Source of the DNA: Sandaracinomonas limnophila
Lineage (GTDB): Bacteria; Bacteroidota; Bacteroidia; Cytophagales; Spirosomataceae
Assembly (NCBI RefSeq): GCF_004005965.1
Contig: NZ_SACY01000002.1
Span: 1-64,000, forward strand
Direction: 5' to 3'
Length of the DNA stretch: 64,000 bases
Numbering within the stretch: the first letter of the stretch is position 1; each line of letters opens with the position of its first letter. A model generated the notes under the pieces. It worked only from the letters and a program-made list of their open reading frames with translations. It did no database searches and was not told where the DNA came from. This document shows, in pieces, positions 63,434 to 64,000 of the stretch. Position numbers and translations under genes: made by a program.

Positions 63434-64000
63434 CTAATTTATAGCCAATTTTCCTTTTATAAAAGAAACTTTAAATGTTTCAAAAGGAATTTGGTTGGAA
63501 TAAATTTCAATCTGGTGCATTGAATCTGCTTCTTCTTTCAACTGAAAATAATAAGTGAATTTATTATTTGAAAGTTTAACATAATACACATCTCGAAAAG
63601 AATCCCCTTTTACTTTAATATCTATGAGTTTTTTTAGTTGTTCAGTGGGGGTATTCGAAATTGTATATTCCTTTTTGACCTCCAAGTTTTTAATCAATAA
63701 ATTTAAATCTGTGTTAGGATCAAATTGTATAACTTGAAATGAAAAGGGAATAAACTCGTTAAATACCTGTAAATGTTCAGGAATAGCACCGGTTATACCA
63801 CTAGGAATATGAAAAATTTTGGGTTTAACTAGGTCCACTTTACCATTTTTTATTTGCTTGGCCCTCTCTCTAAAATGAGCATTAGGAAAATAATTAGCCA
63901 TGTAATTTGATTTATAATTTAAATAATTAAATCTCCTTTCGAGATACAAATTTTTTAGTGGTACTATTGATACGTATAAATTAAAGAAAAAATGCACGAG
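63434..64000 (-). CDS. Partial gene of unknown function at the window edge
   Basis: The frame is open to the right edge, so the start may be outside. The visible 188 residues end FKVSFIKGKLAIN and include a hydrophobic stretch near the edge (HFFFNLYVSIVPL) and a mostly extracytoplasmic-looking part with FRERAKQIKNGKVDL. An alternative start inside at 63901 (MANYFPNAHF) gives 156 residues. The sequence would fit the C-terminal part of a membrane glycosyltransferase that uses the lipid-linked pentose, but I cannot confirm that. Confidence 0.5.
   Translation of the reverse strand, partial: LVHFFFNLYVSIVPLKNLYLERRFNYLNYKSNYMANYFPNAHFRERAKQIKNGKVDLVKPKIFHIPSGITGAIPEHLQVFNEFIPFSFQVIQFDPNTDLNLLIKNLEVKKEYTISNTPTEQLKKLIDIKVKGDSFRDVYYVKLSNNKFTYYFQLKEEADSMHQIEIYSNQIPFETFKVSFIKGKLAIN

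Overview
The window comes from a low-GC member of the phylum Bacteroidota; I cannot safely name a genus. The evidence is the protein families (GT3 glycogen synthase, HemJ, the rimP-nusA-infB operon, two TonB-dependent receptors, a ThuA-domain protein, a WbpB/WbpE/WbpD sugar pathway), start codons mostly without a Shine-Dalgarno sequence, and promoter-like TTG / TAnnTTTG elements. No phage, integrase, transposase, CRISPR array or rRNA is seen. There is one tRNA (Val, anticodon TAC).

Layout. 0.5-5 kb: infB, nusA and rimP on the minus strand, with a terminator-like hairpin in the leader. 5-12.4 kb: fabI, a DUF4833-like gene, a cobalamin-riboswitch-controlled BtuB-like receptor, a tag / polyprenol-phosphate mannosyltransferase / hemJ operon, then smpB, an OmpH/Skp chaperone and a small membrane protein. 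12.5-31 kb: penicillin-acylase-like hydrolase, glycosylasparaginase, GT3 glycogen synthase, M28 peptidase, gcvP, a two-gene beta-oxidation operon, 5-formyl-THF cyclo-ligase, asd, pdxJ, Dabb and ThuA proteins. 31-38.8 kb: a sigma factor with a tiny overlapping partner gene, then a minus-strand operon (spoT/rel, fur-like, purA, an unknown gene interrupted by repeats), ispF and an M16 peptidase. 38.8-49.1 kb: surface polysaccharide locus (TPR protein, glycosyltransferases, flippase, acetyltransferase, WbsX-like protein, and three UDP-diacetamido-glucuronate enzymes). 49.1-58 kb: outer-membrane proteins, nth, pnuC, envelope and stress genes, terC, tRNA-Val, and a two-subunit molybdenum hydroxylase. 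58-64 kb: a frameshifted alpha/beta hydrolase, a lipoprotein, and a UbiA / DprE1-like / DprE2-like / HAD operon that looks like a polyprenyl-phosphate pentose pathway.

The most unusual feature is the material between genes. Many junctions carry arrays of 7-, 8-, 9- or 16-bp units. Similar unit types recur at several sites. Between convergent genes the arrays are often arranged as inverted repeats that can fold into long hairpins. Several enter coding sequence: they supply the last codons and stop of hemJ, pnuC, the 5-FCL gene, wbpB-like and catB-like genes. At 53.1 kb two convergent genes both end in the same four residues, KVES, because each stop lies in one arm of the inverted array. A second repeat class (palindromes with a short loop, often joined to a ttcggactt-type hairpin) occurs as a 68-bp triple tandem at 36.8 kb, twice in-frame inside an unknown gene at 32.4 kb, and as a well-known cccttcgacaagctcaggg palindrome inside a TonB receptor gene at 50.4 kb. 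This repeat system and its coding insertions are the best candidate here for something undescribed. Its mechanism and function are inference.
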